From positions 1-64,000 of the forward strand of contig PJAB01000018.1 of assembly GCA_002887195.1 (NCBI GenBank): DNA of 64,000 bases. The letters run 5' to 3'. A program made the position numbers and the translations under genes. Origin of the DNA: Chrysochromulina parva. Lineage: Eukaryota > Haptophyta > Prymnesiales > Chrysochromulinaceae. The notes under the pieces were generated by a model. It ran no database searches. It was not told the DNA's origin and was given only the letters and a program-made list of their open reading frames with translations. The first letter of the stretch is position 1. Every line of letters begins with the position of its first letter. Shown piece after piece: positions 39,656-49,265 of the stretch.

Positions 39656-41035
39656 CTAAACGCGCAACACCTCCACCAGGGAGCCCGTGGTCGCAACACA
39701 CACGACACCTCGCTGCGTCGACGGATCACGCACGCCTACAGTCCAGTTGGGCTTCTCAGGTAGCGTCACGCTCGCGAGGGCGCGGAAGCCCGGCTCGACG
39801 CCATCCAACTCGTCCTCGTCCTCGTCCATCGAGACGTCGTCCGCATCCTCGAAGCCATCGCCGATCGCGCTGCCATCTCCACCGCCGGCTGAGCCATAGT
39901 CGCTCGACGCCACCGCCGCCGCCGCTGCTGACACGTTGCGTGGCCGTTTAGACCGCGCATGGTCGTCGCCGCCATCGCCGCCGCGGCCGCCTGCGCCGCG
40001 CCCGACGACACCCTGGACGGCCCAGAGCCGCAATTGTCGGTCATTGCCTGCTGAGAGCAGCGGCAGCGCACTGCCACTCGCAAGGCCTTCGCACGCGGCG
40101 GCGGCGTCGAGCGCCGACGCCGCCTCTGCTGACGTCGAGGCGTCCGCGATGGAGTACATCTCTTCACGAGCGCGGACGACGAGAGCGGCGCGCAGCTGAG
40201 GGCTGAAGCGTGCCTGCGAGGCAGCGGCGCGGTGCGCGTCCACCGCGGCGATCGGCTCTCCCGTCTCTGCCAGCCGCACCTCGATGGTACCATCGCCGAG
40301 GGCGATGGCTACGGTGCCGCCGTCAGGCGCGAAGCTGAGGCAGTGCGCGTGGCGCGGGTTGAGGAGCTGCGCTTGTGAAGAAGTGTCGAAGAGGCGCGCG
40401 AGCGGCCACGACGCCATCGGTACCGCCTTCTTCCAGTCCCAGCGCACGCATAGCGCGTCCAGGCCTGCCGAGTACAGTTCCCACGGCCGGCCTGGCCGGA
40501 AGGCGGCAGTGCAGCAGAGGCTTGTATGACCGCCGGTGAGGGTGGCAAGTAGCTCTCCGGTGGCGCCCACATCGTACATGCGAACCTCGCCCGCATCATC
40601 GGCCGCCGCAAGCACGCCGTTCGAGTGTAGTGCCAGCTGACCGATCTCGTCGCGGCTCGGCGCAAACCGCCGGGCGGGCTCGCGGAGCAGCATGCCCGGA
40701 GCACGCAGGTCGTAGCCAAAGATGCCTGCGGCAGTCGCAGCGTACACCCAGCGGTCGTTTGCACCTGCCGTGCCGAGGCACACGGCAGTGACCGCAGGAT
40801 CTGCACCCTCCGTAGCTGGCACCATGATGGCACGCGACGCGCGGCCAGCCTGAAGGTCCCATATCCTCACAGTGCCGTCTTCACCGCCGGAGACGAGCAT
40901 GGGCTGGCTGCTCGCGCTGCCGGTGGACGCACTGCTGTCTCCGCCGTCGTCATCGATGCACGGCGCGTCCAGACAGAGCACCTCGCCTTTATGGCCGGCC
41001 AAGCGGGCGATTGAGCCCAACAATTTGTTCGGCAT
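39656..41035 (-). CDS. WDR53: WD40 repeat protein, WDR53-like
   Basis: The 459-residue intronless product is a beta-propeller with about six WD40 repeats. It matches WDR53 in order: LAGHKGEVLCLDA, GEDGTVRIWDL, the WDR53-typical QLALHSNGVLAAADDAGEVRMYD, GGHTSLCCTAAFRPGRPWELYSAGLD, and especially QLLNPRHAHCLSFAPDGG before the fifth blade. A disordered insert with a KRPRN basic patch and an acidic EDADDVSMDEDEDELDG run precedes the last blade. WDR53 proteins are candidate substrate receptors of CUL4-DDB1 ubiquitin ligases, so this may be one. Start at ATG 41035, directly before the first blade. Confidence 0.8.
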   Translation of the reverse strand: MPNKLLGSIARLAGHKGEVLCLDAPCIDDDGGDSSASTGSASSQPMLVSGGEDGTVRIWDLQAGRASRAIMVPATEGADPAVTAVCLGTAGANDRWVYAATAAGIFGYDLRAPGMLLREPARRFAPSRDEIGQLALHSNGVLAAADDAGEVRMYDVGATGELLATLTGGHTSLCCTAAFRPGRPWELYSAGLDALCVRWDWKKAVPMASWPLARLFDTSSQAQLLNPRHAHCLSFAPDGGTVAIALGDGTIEVRLAETGEPIAAVDAHRAAASQARFSPQLRAALVVRAREEMYSIADASTSAEAASALDAAAACEGLASGSALPLLSAGNDRQLRLWAVQGVVGRGAGGRGGDGGDDHARSKRPRNVSAAAAAVASSDYGSAGGGDGSAIGDGFEDADDVSMDEDEDELDGVEPGFRALASVTLPEKPNWTVGVRDPSTQRGVVCVATTGSLVEVLRV

Positions 41036-41235
41036 TTTCCGCCGCGTCGCCGAGAGAGGCAGCCCAAAATGGCGCTCCCAAAGTCTGAAAAGAGAATGGA
41101 CCGACCTCGTTTACGCTGTGCGCACCAGGCTTTACGCTCTCCACGTCCAGTGTCCACACACGAGCACCCTCAGCAACTCCATCCTCTCGGGATCTCGCAC
41201 AGACTGAGTGCCATTTAAGTCTGCTTTGCGCTCCC

Positions 41236-43391
41236 TCAGGAGAAAAACAACTCAATGTAGCGGTTGCCCATGTGGTGACCGTTGAGGTTGACGAGCGCTC
41301 GGCGGCACTCCTCCGCGCTGGCAAAGCGGACAGTGCCCTGCCCCACTCGGGGACCCAGCGTGATGCCTCCTGATGCAACGGAGTACCTGGGGACGCGAGG
41401 GGGAACGCGAGGGGGGACGCGCTCGTCAGCGCGCGCGCGAAACTGTGGATCGGCTTGATTACACGCCGCCGCATGCAAGGTGCGGGGAGTGCCGTAGGAC
41501 GACCGCGGATCTCGCACCAGCCAGCAAAAAACAAGCGGGCAAAGAAAGGGCCCGCGGCTTGCCAGTAAGCCAGTGCTTGGGGTTCGTCAGTGCTAGGGGT
41601 TCGTCAGTGCTCGGGGTTCGTCAGCGCTTGGGGTCCGCCGCCGCGGCCGACGCAGCAGCAGTGGAAGCAGCCAGGCCTCGTGTGCGGGTATCGGTGCGTG
41701 CGAGAGAGAGGCGGGTGTGTGCCGGCGGCGCGCGCGCGCGCCAGAGGCAGGTGCAACTCCTGACGAAACTCCGGTCGAAACGCACCCTTTGAAGAAAGTC
41801 TGTACGTCGGCCTCGGTGGACTTGAAAGGCATCCCTCGGAGCCGCAGGCTATCGCTCGAGCCGCCGGTGCCCTCGGTCGCGGTGCTCGTCACCTCCTTGC
41901 GCACGGCGCTTGGCGGCTGGCGCATACGAAAGAGCTCAATGTAGCGAGAGCCCATCTGCTGCCGATTGAGCAGCATCGCGGACTGCGCGTCCTGGTCGGT
42001 GGCGAACTCGACGTGCGCCTCACCGCTCGCCCTGCCGCTCGCATCGCGGCCAATGCTCACGCCGCCGCTCGCGATCTTGATCCCGGGGAAGAAGTCGGCG
42101 ATCTCCTGCTCGGTCGTTGAGTAGGGTAGCCCGCGCATCTTAATGACGATATTGCCGCCGCCGCCGCTGCCGCTAGTGCTGGCGCCGCCGCTGCAGCTGC
42201 CGTTCGCGTCGCCGCTGCCGCTGCCGTTCGCGCCGGCACCGTTGCTCTCGGCTGCGGCTGCTCGATGGCTGCCGCCGCCGCCCTTGCCTCCCGTGTCGCC
42301 GCCCTTGCCTCCCGTGCCGCCGCCCTTGCCTCCGCCCTTGCCGCTCGCGCTGCTACCACCCTTACCGCCGGGCGCGGCTGTGACGGCCGCCGCGGGCGCG
42401 CCAGCCGTCGCCGGCGGCGCCGCAGTCGCCGCCGAAATGTACGGCAGCGCCCCGCCTTTGCCGCCGTTGCCTTTGCCGCCGTTGGCCGTGGCGGCTGACG
42501 ACGGCTTCGACGGAGATGCCGGCCCTCGCGCCGACGCGGGCGCGGGGGCGGCTGCCCGTGTGGGCGCGGGCGCGGGCGGGGGCACGGGCGGGGGCGCGGG
42601 CGGAAACACATCGGCGACCTCTGCCGCATCCGCTAGCTGCACGGTCACGAATTTATGGCCCATGACCTGCCGCGTTCGCTCAAGCGCCGCGGAGAGCGCG
42701 CCCTCCGTTGCGAAGATGACCAAGCACTCACCCTTCGGCACCCCTTGCTCGTTGGTGCGTATCCGTATGCCGTCGTCAGCAATCGCCAGCCCATCGAAGA
42801 ACTGTACGATCGTCTCGATGGTGGCGCTGAATGGCAAGCCTTTGCACTTGGCAACCCAAGGCCCATTCGTCGTCGGCGGCGGCGGGACTGCGACCTTAAT
42901 GGGCGAGGTCGACGCCGCGGGCAAGGCTGGTCCCGACGCAGCCGGTGGAGTGGGCAGCTGTGCCGTCAGAAGCGCCAGGCCGGCGCTGCTCGGCGCGCTG
43001 GGCAGGCCAGCACTGCTTGGGCCAGCGGGACCACCAAGGGGTGCAAGCGGAGGCCCAGCGCCCCACGCGCCTCCCAGGCCCGGTAGAACCGTGCTGGCTG
43101 GCTTCTGCTGGCCAATGGGCTGCGGGAGGCCCCAAACGCTGTAGCTAGGTGCGCTCCCACCTGCGACAGCAGCGCATCGCACGAGTGAGCCTCGCGTCAT
43201 CAGAGAGTCATCAGAGAAGGAGACGATGCCAGCGCTGCGAGCGGCGCACCCGTGTCGGCGCTCGGAGGCGCCTGAGATGTTGACGGCTTGCATCCAGGTG
43301 CCTGTGCCTGGGCGCTCGGCGTGGACTGCGGCGGGCCCCACGCGTCTTCACCACCGCCGCCCCACGAAGAGCCAAACGCCGCGAACTGCAT
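41236..43391 (-). CDS. hnRNP H/F- and ESRP-like protein with three quasi-RRMs (3 exons)
   Basis: Exons 43391-43250, 43160-41786 and 41386-41236 join over GT-AG introns of 89 and 399 nt to give 555 residues. The second join rebuilds RRM3 exactly, FFKG+YSVASGGITLG, parallel to FFPGIKIASGGVSIG in RRM2. RRM1 lies at about 195-275 (CKGLPFSATIETIVQFFDG), RRM2 at 400-475 (MRGLPYSTTEQEIADFFPG) and RRM3 from about 490 to the end. The MRGLPY/RLRGMPF cores lack aromatic RNP residues, as in the quasi-RRMs of hnRNP F/H, GRSF1 and ESRP, which bind G-rich RNA and regulate splicing. Linkers are Ala/Pro/Gly-rich. The first junction is less certain than the second. Confidence 0.85.
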
Positions 43392-43551
43392 CGCGAGCCT
43401 CCTTTCGCCGATGGCACTGCACGCACAGCGCTCGGCTTCTCTCCCGGTGCACAGTGAGAAGTTAGATGCGTATAAGCATAGGGTTAGGGAGGGTTAGGGT
43501 TTATTTATCGGTAGGAGTGGCGCTCGGTTTTTCCCACGACGAGGTTGGTCG
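43392..43551. promoter_or_regulatory. divergent promoter with telomere-like TTAGGG motifs
   Basis: A 160-bp gap between two divergent genes, both for RNA/transcription proteins. At 43480-43503 it reads as two and a half TTAGGG-type units ending AGGGTTTA. On the minus strand this contains AAACCCTAA, the telo-box of plant promoters. Confidence 0.5.
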
Positions 43552-44283
43552 ATGGCGTCGACCCAGGCTCGGCTCGCTCCGAGCCATGGCGCCTCGTCTT
43601 CCACCGCTGCGGCGACGGCTCTCCTCCTCAGTGCGCTCAAAAAGGACAACCCGGATTGTGCAGAGTACCCTGACATTTTCCTCGAGGCCACTGCAGCCAT
43701 GCTCGCCGAGGTGCTCGAGGCTGCACCGAACATGGCCAAGCGCGTGCGCAGCCTCGCGTACAACCTTACGCGCAACCAGAGCCTGCGCCGCGAACTGCTG
43801 AGCGGCGCCATGCTGCCCGCCGCGCTGTGTGCCATGGACACGCTTGATTGGGCAAGCACGCAAGTCAAGCGGGAACGCGAGGCTGAGGCCGCAGAGCGCT
43901 CGAAGGCCGTGCTGCGCCTCGCGACGACGGGTGGTCGCATGTGGTCGTATACGCGCTCCGTGTGCTGCCCCGAATGCGGAGGCGCGCGCGCGCGCTTCAG
44001 GCACATCGGCACGGACATGAAGGAGTGGCACGGCAGCAAGAATGAGGTATGGGGCAATAAGCACAGCGACAACGACCGCGGCGACTGCGAGATCGTGTGC
44101 GAGAGCTGCGATCACACGTGGCACAGCTCGGCACCCGACATCGCGGAGGGCGGCGGCGACGAGTCGCGAGATGAGCCCGACATCGCGGAGGGCGGCGGCG
44201 ACGAGTCGCGAGATGAGTTCGAAGAGCCAAGGCGGAGAGATGGTCGCGATCTCGGTCGAATTCTCGGCGGACGCTCTCCATGA
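43552..44283 (+). CDS. TFIIS-like protein with altered zinc ribbon
   Basis: A 243-residue protein. Residues about 25-125 fit the central TFIIS domain (TFS2M) that docks on RNA polymerase II (MAKRVRSLAYNLTRNQSLRRELLSGAMLPAALCAM; LDWAS). A C-terminal zinc ribbon follows, CPEC...CESCDHTW. The spacing between Cys pairs is about 40 residues rather than the usual 24, and the RSADE acidic hairpin that stimulates transcript cleavage is absent. No N-terminal LW domain is present. It may be a TFIIS paralogue without cleavage activity. Near the C-terminus a 42-bp tandem duplication encodes PDIAEGGGDESRDE twice. ATG 43552 is the first in frame. Confidence 0.7.
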   Translation: MASTQARLAPSHGASSSTAAATALLLSALKKDNPDCAEYPDIFLEATAAMLAEVLEAAPNMAKRVRSLAYNLTRNQSLRRELLSGAMLPAALCAMDTLDWASTQVKREREAEAAERSKAVLRLATTGGRMWSYTRSVCCPECGGARARFRHIGTDMKEWHGSKNEVWGNKHSDNDRGDCEIVCESCDHTWHSSAPDIAEGGGDESRDEPDIAEGGGDESRDEFEEPRRRDGRDLGRILGGRSP

Positions 44284-44431
44284 CGCAGCACTTCTCCCGA
44301 GTGGCCGCCGCGCGCCGAAATATCGTAGTTACACCAGGGAAAAAGGCCTGAAAAAGTTTCAAGAGATAAAACTGCCGGACCTTCCTGTATTGCTCGGGGT
44401 GTATTCCACCCGCCCAGCGAGCCTCGCAGCT

Positions 44432-45727
44432 TCATAGCCCGGCGGCGTGCCGGTCGCCCAGCGCGGCCACACTCCAAGGGCCGCTGCACTCGCGCGCCGT
44501 CGAGCGCTGCGCACTGTTGAAGAGCGGCCCATCGTAGTGGAAGCACGTGTGAATGGCGTCGTCGCGCAGCGCGCGCGCAGCCGCGGTGCGCGGGTAGCCC
44601 GAGTGCGACGAGAACACGAAGCTATCGCACCCCGTGTACAGCCAGTGCTCACCCACTGCGCTCTGCAGCGTCGCCACGTCGCCGGGTTGCCTTGCTACGT
44701 GGCCGACGCCAACTGTCGCACCGCCGGTGCTGTTACCCCAATAGAGCACGGAATGCTCGCCGAGCGTCGCCGCCGCGTGCCTCCGGAGCGCCGGCGAGTC
44801 GCCGAGGAGCACGTAGTAGGGTCCATAGTAGGGTCCGGCGCCGCCCGCACTGCCACCTGCGCTGCCGCCTGCGTCACCAGAGCGGTCCGCGTCGGCGGAG
44901 CTGTCGAGCACGTCGCCGCGCATCGGCCGTGCTCGTGCGTGCGTGAGCTGCTTGCCGAGGCGCGTCGCGTACTCGAAGATGAAGGCGTGCGCCTCGTACA
45001 GTTCTGCACCTCGACGCGCTTCGTCGTCGCTCTTTGCGCCGCCTGCGCCCGCCTCGGCGTCGAAGCTCGCATCCCCAGTGCGCACATGCACCCCGATGGT
45101 GACCGCAGCGCGCGCGCGCGCCACGGCGAGCGCGTCCCGAAGCGGTGCGACGCGCTCCAGTGCCGCCTCCGTGGGCCGAATGAGGAAGTTGACGAGGCAG
45201 CCGAACTGTGCAGTGGTTGGCGTCAGGTGACGCGCCGCCACTGCCGGCGCGTGGCGCGTTGAGTTGAGCAGGCCCTGGGAGAAGCCGCGATTGCTCTGGA
45301 AGATGAGTACGCGCTCCGGCCAGAGCGCGTCGAGGTCCGTCTCCACCTGCTCGCGCAACGTGAGCCGGTTGGAATTGAGCCAGCGGATGCGGCGCACCTC
45401 TGACGCAGGTGCTTGCTTGGCTAGCTTGAGCGCGGCAGCGACGTTGAGTTGCGGCGTGTCAAACGCCTCCGTGTACCCAGGCCAGTCAATGGCGAGCGCG
45501 CGGTCGGTCAGGATCGCGAACAGAAGCACAGTCATCAGGCCAGTCAGCCGATCCGCAAGGCCGCCATTGGCGGCTGCGTCGAAGACGAGCAGGCGCGGCG
45601 AGCGAGTCGTGAGCAGCGTCGTGTGCAAGGTTGCGTATGCATCCTGCCATTCCGAGCCGCACACGAGCGCCGAGCGCCTGTCCTCCGGCAAGGGCGTGGC
45701 CGTCGAGTTCGCATCGGAACACGACAT
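44432..45727 (-). CDS. fucosyltransferase-like protein (GT37/NodZ type)
   Basis: A 431-residue predicted GT-B glycosyltransferase. GGLADRLTGLMTVLLFAILTDRALAIDWPG matches the N-terminal motif of plant xyloglucan fucosyltransferases, including the LLTDR-like core. IGVHVRTGD (about residue 213) matches the GDP-fucose-binding motif shared with NodZ and FUT8. The C-terminal segment YTGCDSFVFSSHSGYPRTAAARAL is the expected sugar-nucleotide loop. A Gly/Ala/Ser linker encodes GGSAGG repeats. There is no signal anchor at the N-terminus, so an upstream exon may be missing. Acceptor unknown. Confidence 0.65.
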   Translation of the reverse strand: MSCSDANSTATPLPEDRRSALVCGSEWQDAYATLHTTLLTTRSPRLLVFDAAANGGLADRLTGLMTVLLFAILTDRALAIDWPGYTEAFDTPQLNVAAALKLAKQAPASEVRRIRWLNSNRLTLREQVETDLDALWPERVLIFQSNRGFSQGLLNSTRHAPAVAARHLTPTTAQFGCLVNFLIRPTEAALERVAPLRDALAVARARAAVTIGVHVRTGDASFDAEAGAGGAKSDDEARRGAELYEAHAFIFEYATRLGKQLTHARARPMRGDVLDSSADADRSGDAGGSAGGSAGGAGPYYGPYYVLLGDSPALRRHAAATLGEHSVLYWGNSTGGATVGVGHVARQPGDVATLQSAVGEHWLYTGCDSFVFSSHSGYPRTAAARALRDDAIHTCFHYDGPLFNSAQRSTARECSGPWSVAALGDRHAAGL

Positions 45728-46148
45728 GAAAATTCACACGCTATGGGTGAGAGTTCACAAGGTGAACAGAGAAGTTGTTTGGGCTGGGGGGTGCGAACGG
45801 AAGCATTGCGCTCCCTTTCGTGAGGGTCATCCGCATGCTGAGCTCTTCGAACAAGATTCTCTCAGAATCTGTGTCATTCAGAAAGCGCGAACTCGACATC
45901 AGTCTCAGGTCCTCCCATCGAAAGGCACGCACCGCAGCGCCCGCGGTCATGGGACGGCACATGCACCCCCGCGCGCACGCGCCCGCCCGCCTACACCTCC
46001 CAAGCACACCGTGCCCGCACGATCGGCCGAATCTCCCGCTTCCGTGCGCATCCGTTCCGCGCCCATGCTCGCGCGCGCACCGCCCAGTTCGAGCGCGCGC
46101 TCACCAGTGCGGACCTCCGCGCGGCCCTCGTCGTCGCGCGCAGTAATC
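45728..46148. promoter_or_regulatory. divergent promoter, fucosyltransferase and acidic protein genes
   Basis: The gap separates divergent genes. An open frame crosses it but shows no domain. The stretch 46000-46145 is rich in CGCGCG runs. No specific element is identified. Confidence 0.35.
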
Positions 46149-46778
46149 ATGGCGACCATGGTCAAGATGCCCGCTGACGCGCTCAAGAACATCAAGGACA
46201 CCAACGCGCCGTCGCCTGGCAAGGTTGAGGAGCCCAAGAAGCGTGCCGCTCCCGACGAGGTGCTCGAGGGCGAGGAGAAGAAGGCGTCGCCAGAGAAGAA
46301 GGCGAAGGAGGCGGCCGAGGACCATGAGGAGCAGAAGAAGGAGGTGCCCGCGTCCACCGACACCGACATGAAGGACGCCGACATCAACGAGGCAAAGGAG
46401 GGTGTCGAAGCCGAGGCCGAGCCCAAAGAGCCCGTCGAGGCGCCCGCCAAGGACGCTGAGGTCAACGAGGTCAAGGAGGGTGTGGAGACCGAGCCCAAGG
46501 AGCCTGAGGTCGAGGCCCCCGCCAAGGACGCCGACGTCAACGATGTCAAGGAGGGCGTCGAGACCGAGCCCAAGGAGCCCGCGGTCGAGGCCCCTGCCAA
46601 GGAGCACGCCGACGTGCTCAACGAGGTCAAGGAGGGCGTCGAGACCGAGCCCAAGGAGCCTGAGGTCGAGGCCCCCGCCAAGGACGCCGACGTCAACGAG
46701 GCCAAGGAGGGCGTCGAGACCGAGCCCAAGGAGCCCGTCGTCGAGGCCCCCGCCAAGGCGTCCTGCGTGGTCGAGTGA
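46149..46778 (+). CDS. acidic repetitive Lys/Glu-rich protein
   Basis: A 209-residue protein rich in K, E, P, A and V, starting MATMVKMPADALKNIKD. The first 80 residues contain KK-rich, possibly nuclear-localising stretches (EEPKKRAAPDE, EEKKASPEKKAKEA). The rest is five imperfect repeats of about 24 residues with core VKEGVETEPKEPEVEAPAK, encoded by a 72-bp tandem repeat. Codons are strongly GC-ending and biased to GAG/AAG, suggesting high expression. It should be disordered and heat-stable. I recognise no family; a histone-tail-like chaperone or a stress protein is possible, but neither is shown. Confidence 0.65.
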   Translation: MATMVKMPADALKNIKDTNAPSPGKVEEPKKRAAPDEVLEGEEKKASPEKKAKEAAEDHEEQKKEVPASTDTDMKDADINEAKEGVEAEAEPKEPVEAPAKDAEVNEVKEGVETEPKEPEVEAPAKDADVNDVKEGVETEPKEPAVEAPAKEHADVLNEVKEGVETEPKEPEVEAPAKDADVNEAKEGVETEPKEPVVEAPAKASCVVE

Positions 46779-47121
46779 GCAGGACGCGTTTCTAAACGCG
46801 TGTGAGCCACAGCCCACAGGGCGCAGAACGGCTGGAGAGCCCGTACCGGCCCTCGTGTGTGTAGCATTACCGCGAGCGCGCAACCCGCGCTCGGCTCCGA
46901 GTACGAGTGCAATCGGCGTTGCGGAGCGGGTGTTGCGGTGTGCTGTTCGCGTGCGTAAGTTAATCGACAACAGCGAGACGTCAGACGTGGATTCTCATCA
47001 CTCGTGGTGGATCTGGATGCCAAGCAACGATAACGAAAACTTTTGATCAACGTACATGCACGCGGCTCCACGCAACCGCCTATCGTAGTCGCACCGCGCA
47101 CTCATCTGAGACTTCTACAAC
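46779..47121. other. intergenic between convergent genes
   Basis: No gene is supported; it should hold the 3' UTRs of the acidic-protein gene and of the RF3 gene. The segment 46970-47060 is AT-richer. Confidence 0.4.
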
Positions 47122-49147
47122 TCACTTCTTCCTCCGCCGCTCTTCCACGTCGGGCGCCAGCGCGTGCGGTCGCAGCCCGAGTTTGTCGCTCAGCTCGCCC
47201 ACGACCGAATTGAGCCGCCACTCGGAAGGGAAGAGCAGCACCGGCCGGCCGTACACGTCGCTCAGCTTGCGAATGTTGAGCAGCTTGTTGGCCTCCACCG
47301 CCTCGTCCACCGCGTCCCACCCTGCGAGCGCCCAGCGCGCGCTCGTGTACGAGATCGGCTCGAACTTGACGTCGACGTCATACTCGGTCTGCATGCGGCT
47401 CTGGACGACCTCGAGTTGCAGTGGGCCAACGGCCGCGAGGATGGGCACGCCGCCGCCCGCCTCCTCGCCGCGCTCGCGCAGCAGCTGCACGGCGCCCTCG
47501 GCGATCAGCTGATCGAGCCCCTTGTTGAACGACTTCGCCTTGGAGGGAGAGGGACACAGGCAGCGCGCGAAGACCTCGGGCGAGAAGGAGGGGATCTTGG
47601 CGAAAGAGATGCGCTTCCCACCCGTGTAGAGGGTGTCGCCAATCGAGAGCGTGCCTGACGGGTTGTTGAGCCCGATGATGTCGCCCGGGAACGCGATCAT
47701 CTCGTCGTCAAACGGCTTGCGCTCATTGCCGAGCATCGCGGTGGCCGATGAGAGCGTGATCTCAGTGCCCTTGAGCCGCGCGTGCTTCACTTTGAGGCCC
47801 TTGTGGAACGTGCCCGAGCACACGCGCACGTAGGCCATCCGGTCTCGATGTTTTGGGTCCAGATTCGCCTGCAGCTTGAACACGAAGCCGGAGAATTCGT
47901 CACTGCGTGGGTCGACGACCTCGGCGTCGTCGGCAATGGCGCCGCTCTGGAAGTCGGCACCGCTCGCCCGGCCCTCTGCGGTCGCGCCGCTCACGTCGAG
48001 CGCGCGCGCGAGCGGCGGCGCGCCCAGCTCCATGAAGCTATCGAGGAAGTGCTGGACGCCGAAGTTGGTCTGCGATGAGCACAGGTAGCGTCAGCACTAG
48101 GCAGGAGGGTCACGCGAGGCGGCAGGCTGCGAGGCGGTAGGCTGCGAGGTGGCAAGCTGCGAGGCGGCAGGCTGCGAGGCGGCAGGCTGCGATGCGGCAG
48201 GCTGCGAGGCGGCTGCTCGATGGGGCGGTACTTCGGGCACAGGCGCGCACCATCGCCGAGCCGAAAAAGATGGGCGTCTGCTCGCCCTTGAAGACTTTGG
48301 CCATGTCGAGCGGCTCCATGAGCTCGTCGAGCAGCTCGACGTCCTCGAGCAGCCTCTCATACAGCTCCACGTCGCCGAGTGCATCGAGGAGCGCCGGGTC
48401 GTCCACCGACATCATGTTGGTGATCACAGCCTCCTTGCCGCGCTCACCACGCTCGAAAAGCATGACCTTCTTCGAGCGCCGGTCGAGAACACCGCGGAAG
48501 CGGTCGCCGCTCCCAATGGGCCAGACCACCGGGCAGCACGTGATGCCGAACTCGGCCTCGATCTCGCCGCAGATGTCGTACGGGGTGCGCGCGGGGCGAT
48601 CGAGCTTGTTGACAAAGGTGAAGAGCGGCAGCCGACGGAGCCGCGCCACCTCGAAGAGCTTGCGCGTCTGCGGCTCGAGGCCCTTGGCGGCATCGATGAG
48701 CATGACTGCATTGTCGGCGGCCGCGAGCGTGCGATATGTGTCCTCAGAAAAGTCCTGGTGCCCCGGCGTGTCGAGGATAGACACGTGCTTTCCAGAGTAC
48801 TCGTAAGTCAGCACGGACGTCGAGATCGAGATGCCACGCTCCTGCTCGATGGCCATGAAGTCGGAAGTGGCACGGCGCTGCTCCCCCTTAGCCTTGACCG
48901 CGCCTGCGGATTGGATCGCGCCACCGTACAGCAGCAGCTTCTCTGTGAGCGTCGTCTTGCCCGCATCGGGGTGAGAGATGATGGCCAGGTTGCGCCGGCG
49001 GTCGACCTCCTCCTTGAGAGTGAGAATGAGCTGCGGCACGGCAGTGCGCGACGCCCCGGTGCAGCGTATGCACGGTGCTTCGAATGCTGTCACGAATGGC
49101 ACGAGGGCTGCCAATAAGTAGAGATGTAAGGTCTTCGCCATATCCAT
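47122..49147 (-). CDS. prfC: plastid-targeted peptide chain release factor 3 (2 exons)
   Basis: Exons 49147-48251 and 48069-47122 join in phase 0 over a 181-nt intron to give 614 residues. RF3 is a GTPase that removes RF1/RF2 from the bacterial-type ribosome after termination. The G domain shows HPDAGKTT (59-66), EQERGISI (switch I), [14 protein letters not shown] (switch II) and NKLDRP. The intron join gives [18 protein letters not shown], matching bacterial RF3, followed by its beta-barrel and C-terminal domains. The N-terminus is a signal peptide, [13 protein letters not shown], directly followed by FEAP; a Phe at the cleavage site in an A-F-x-x-P context is typical of bipartite plastid pre-proteins in algae with red secondary plastids. 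The intron is a minisatellite. Confidence 0.92.
48108..48228 (-). repeat. minisatellite filling the RF3 intron
   Basis: About eight copies of a 14-15-bp unit, plus-strand consensus GAGGCGGCAGGCTGC, occupy most of the 181-nt intron. Copies vary at one or two positions. Confidence 0.85.
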
Positions 49148-49265
49148 CCTCGTTTCTTCGAGAATTGCGACGCACGCGCCCGCGCCCACGTGTGAAAAGA
49201 ATCTCAGGCTGTGAAATTGCTGCTACGCTGTCTTCCCTGGTGACGAGGAGTCTTGCAGCTCTCCC
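49148..49265. promoter_or_regulatory. compact divergent promoter, RF3 and cyclase-like genes
   Basis: Only 118 bp separate the start codons of two divergent genes, so promoter and leader sequences must overlap. No conserved element is identified. Confidence 0.4.

Noticed and set aside
45264..46148. Upstream extension of the acidic-protein frame
   Set aside because: It runs antisense to the fucosyltransferase gene and has no repeats or domain; ATG 46149 starts the recognisable protein.
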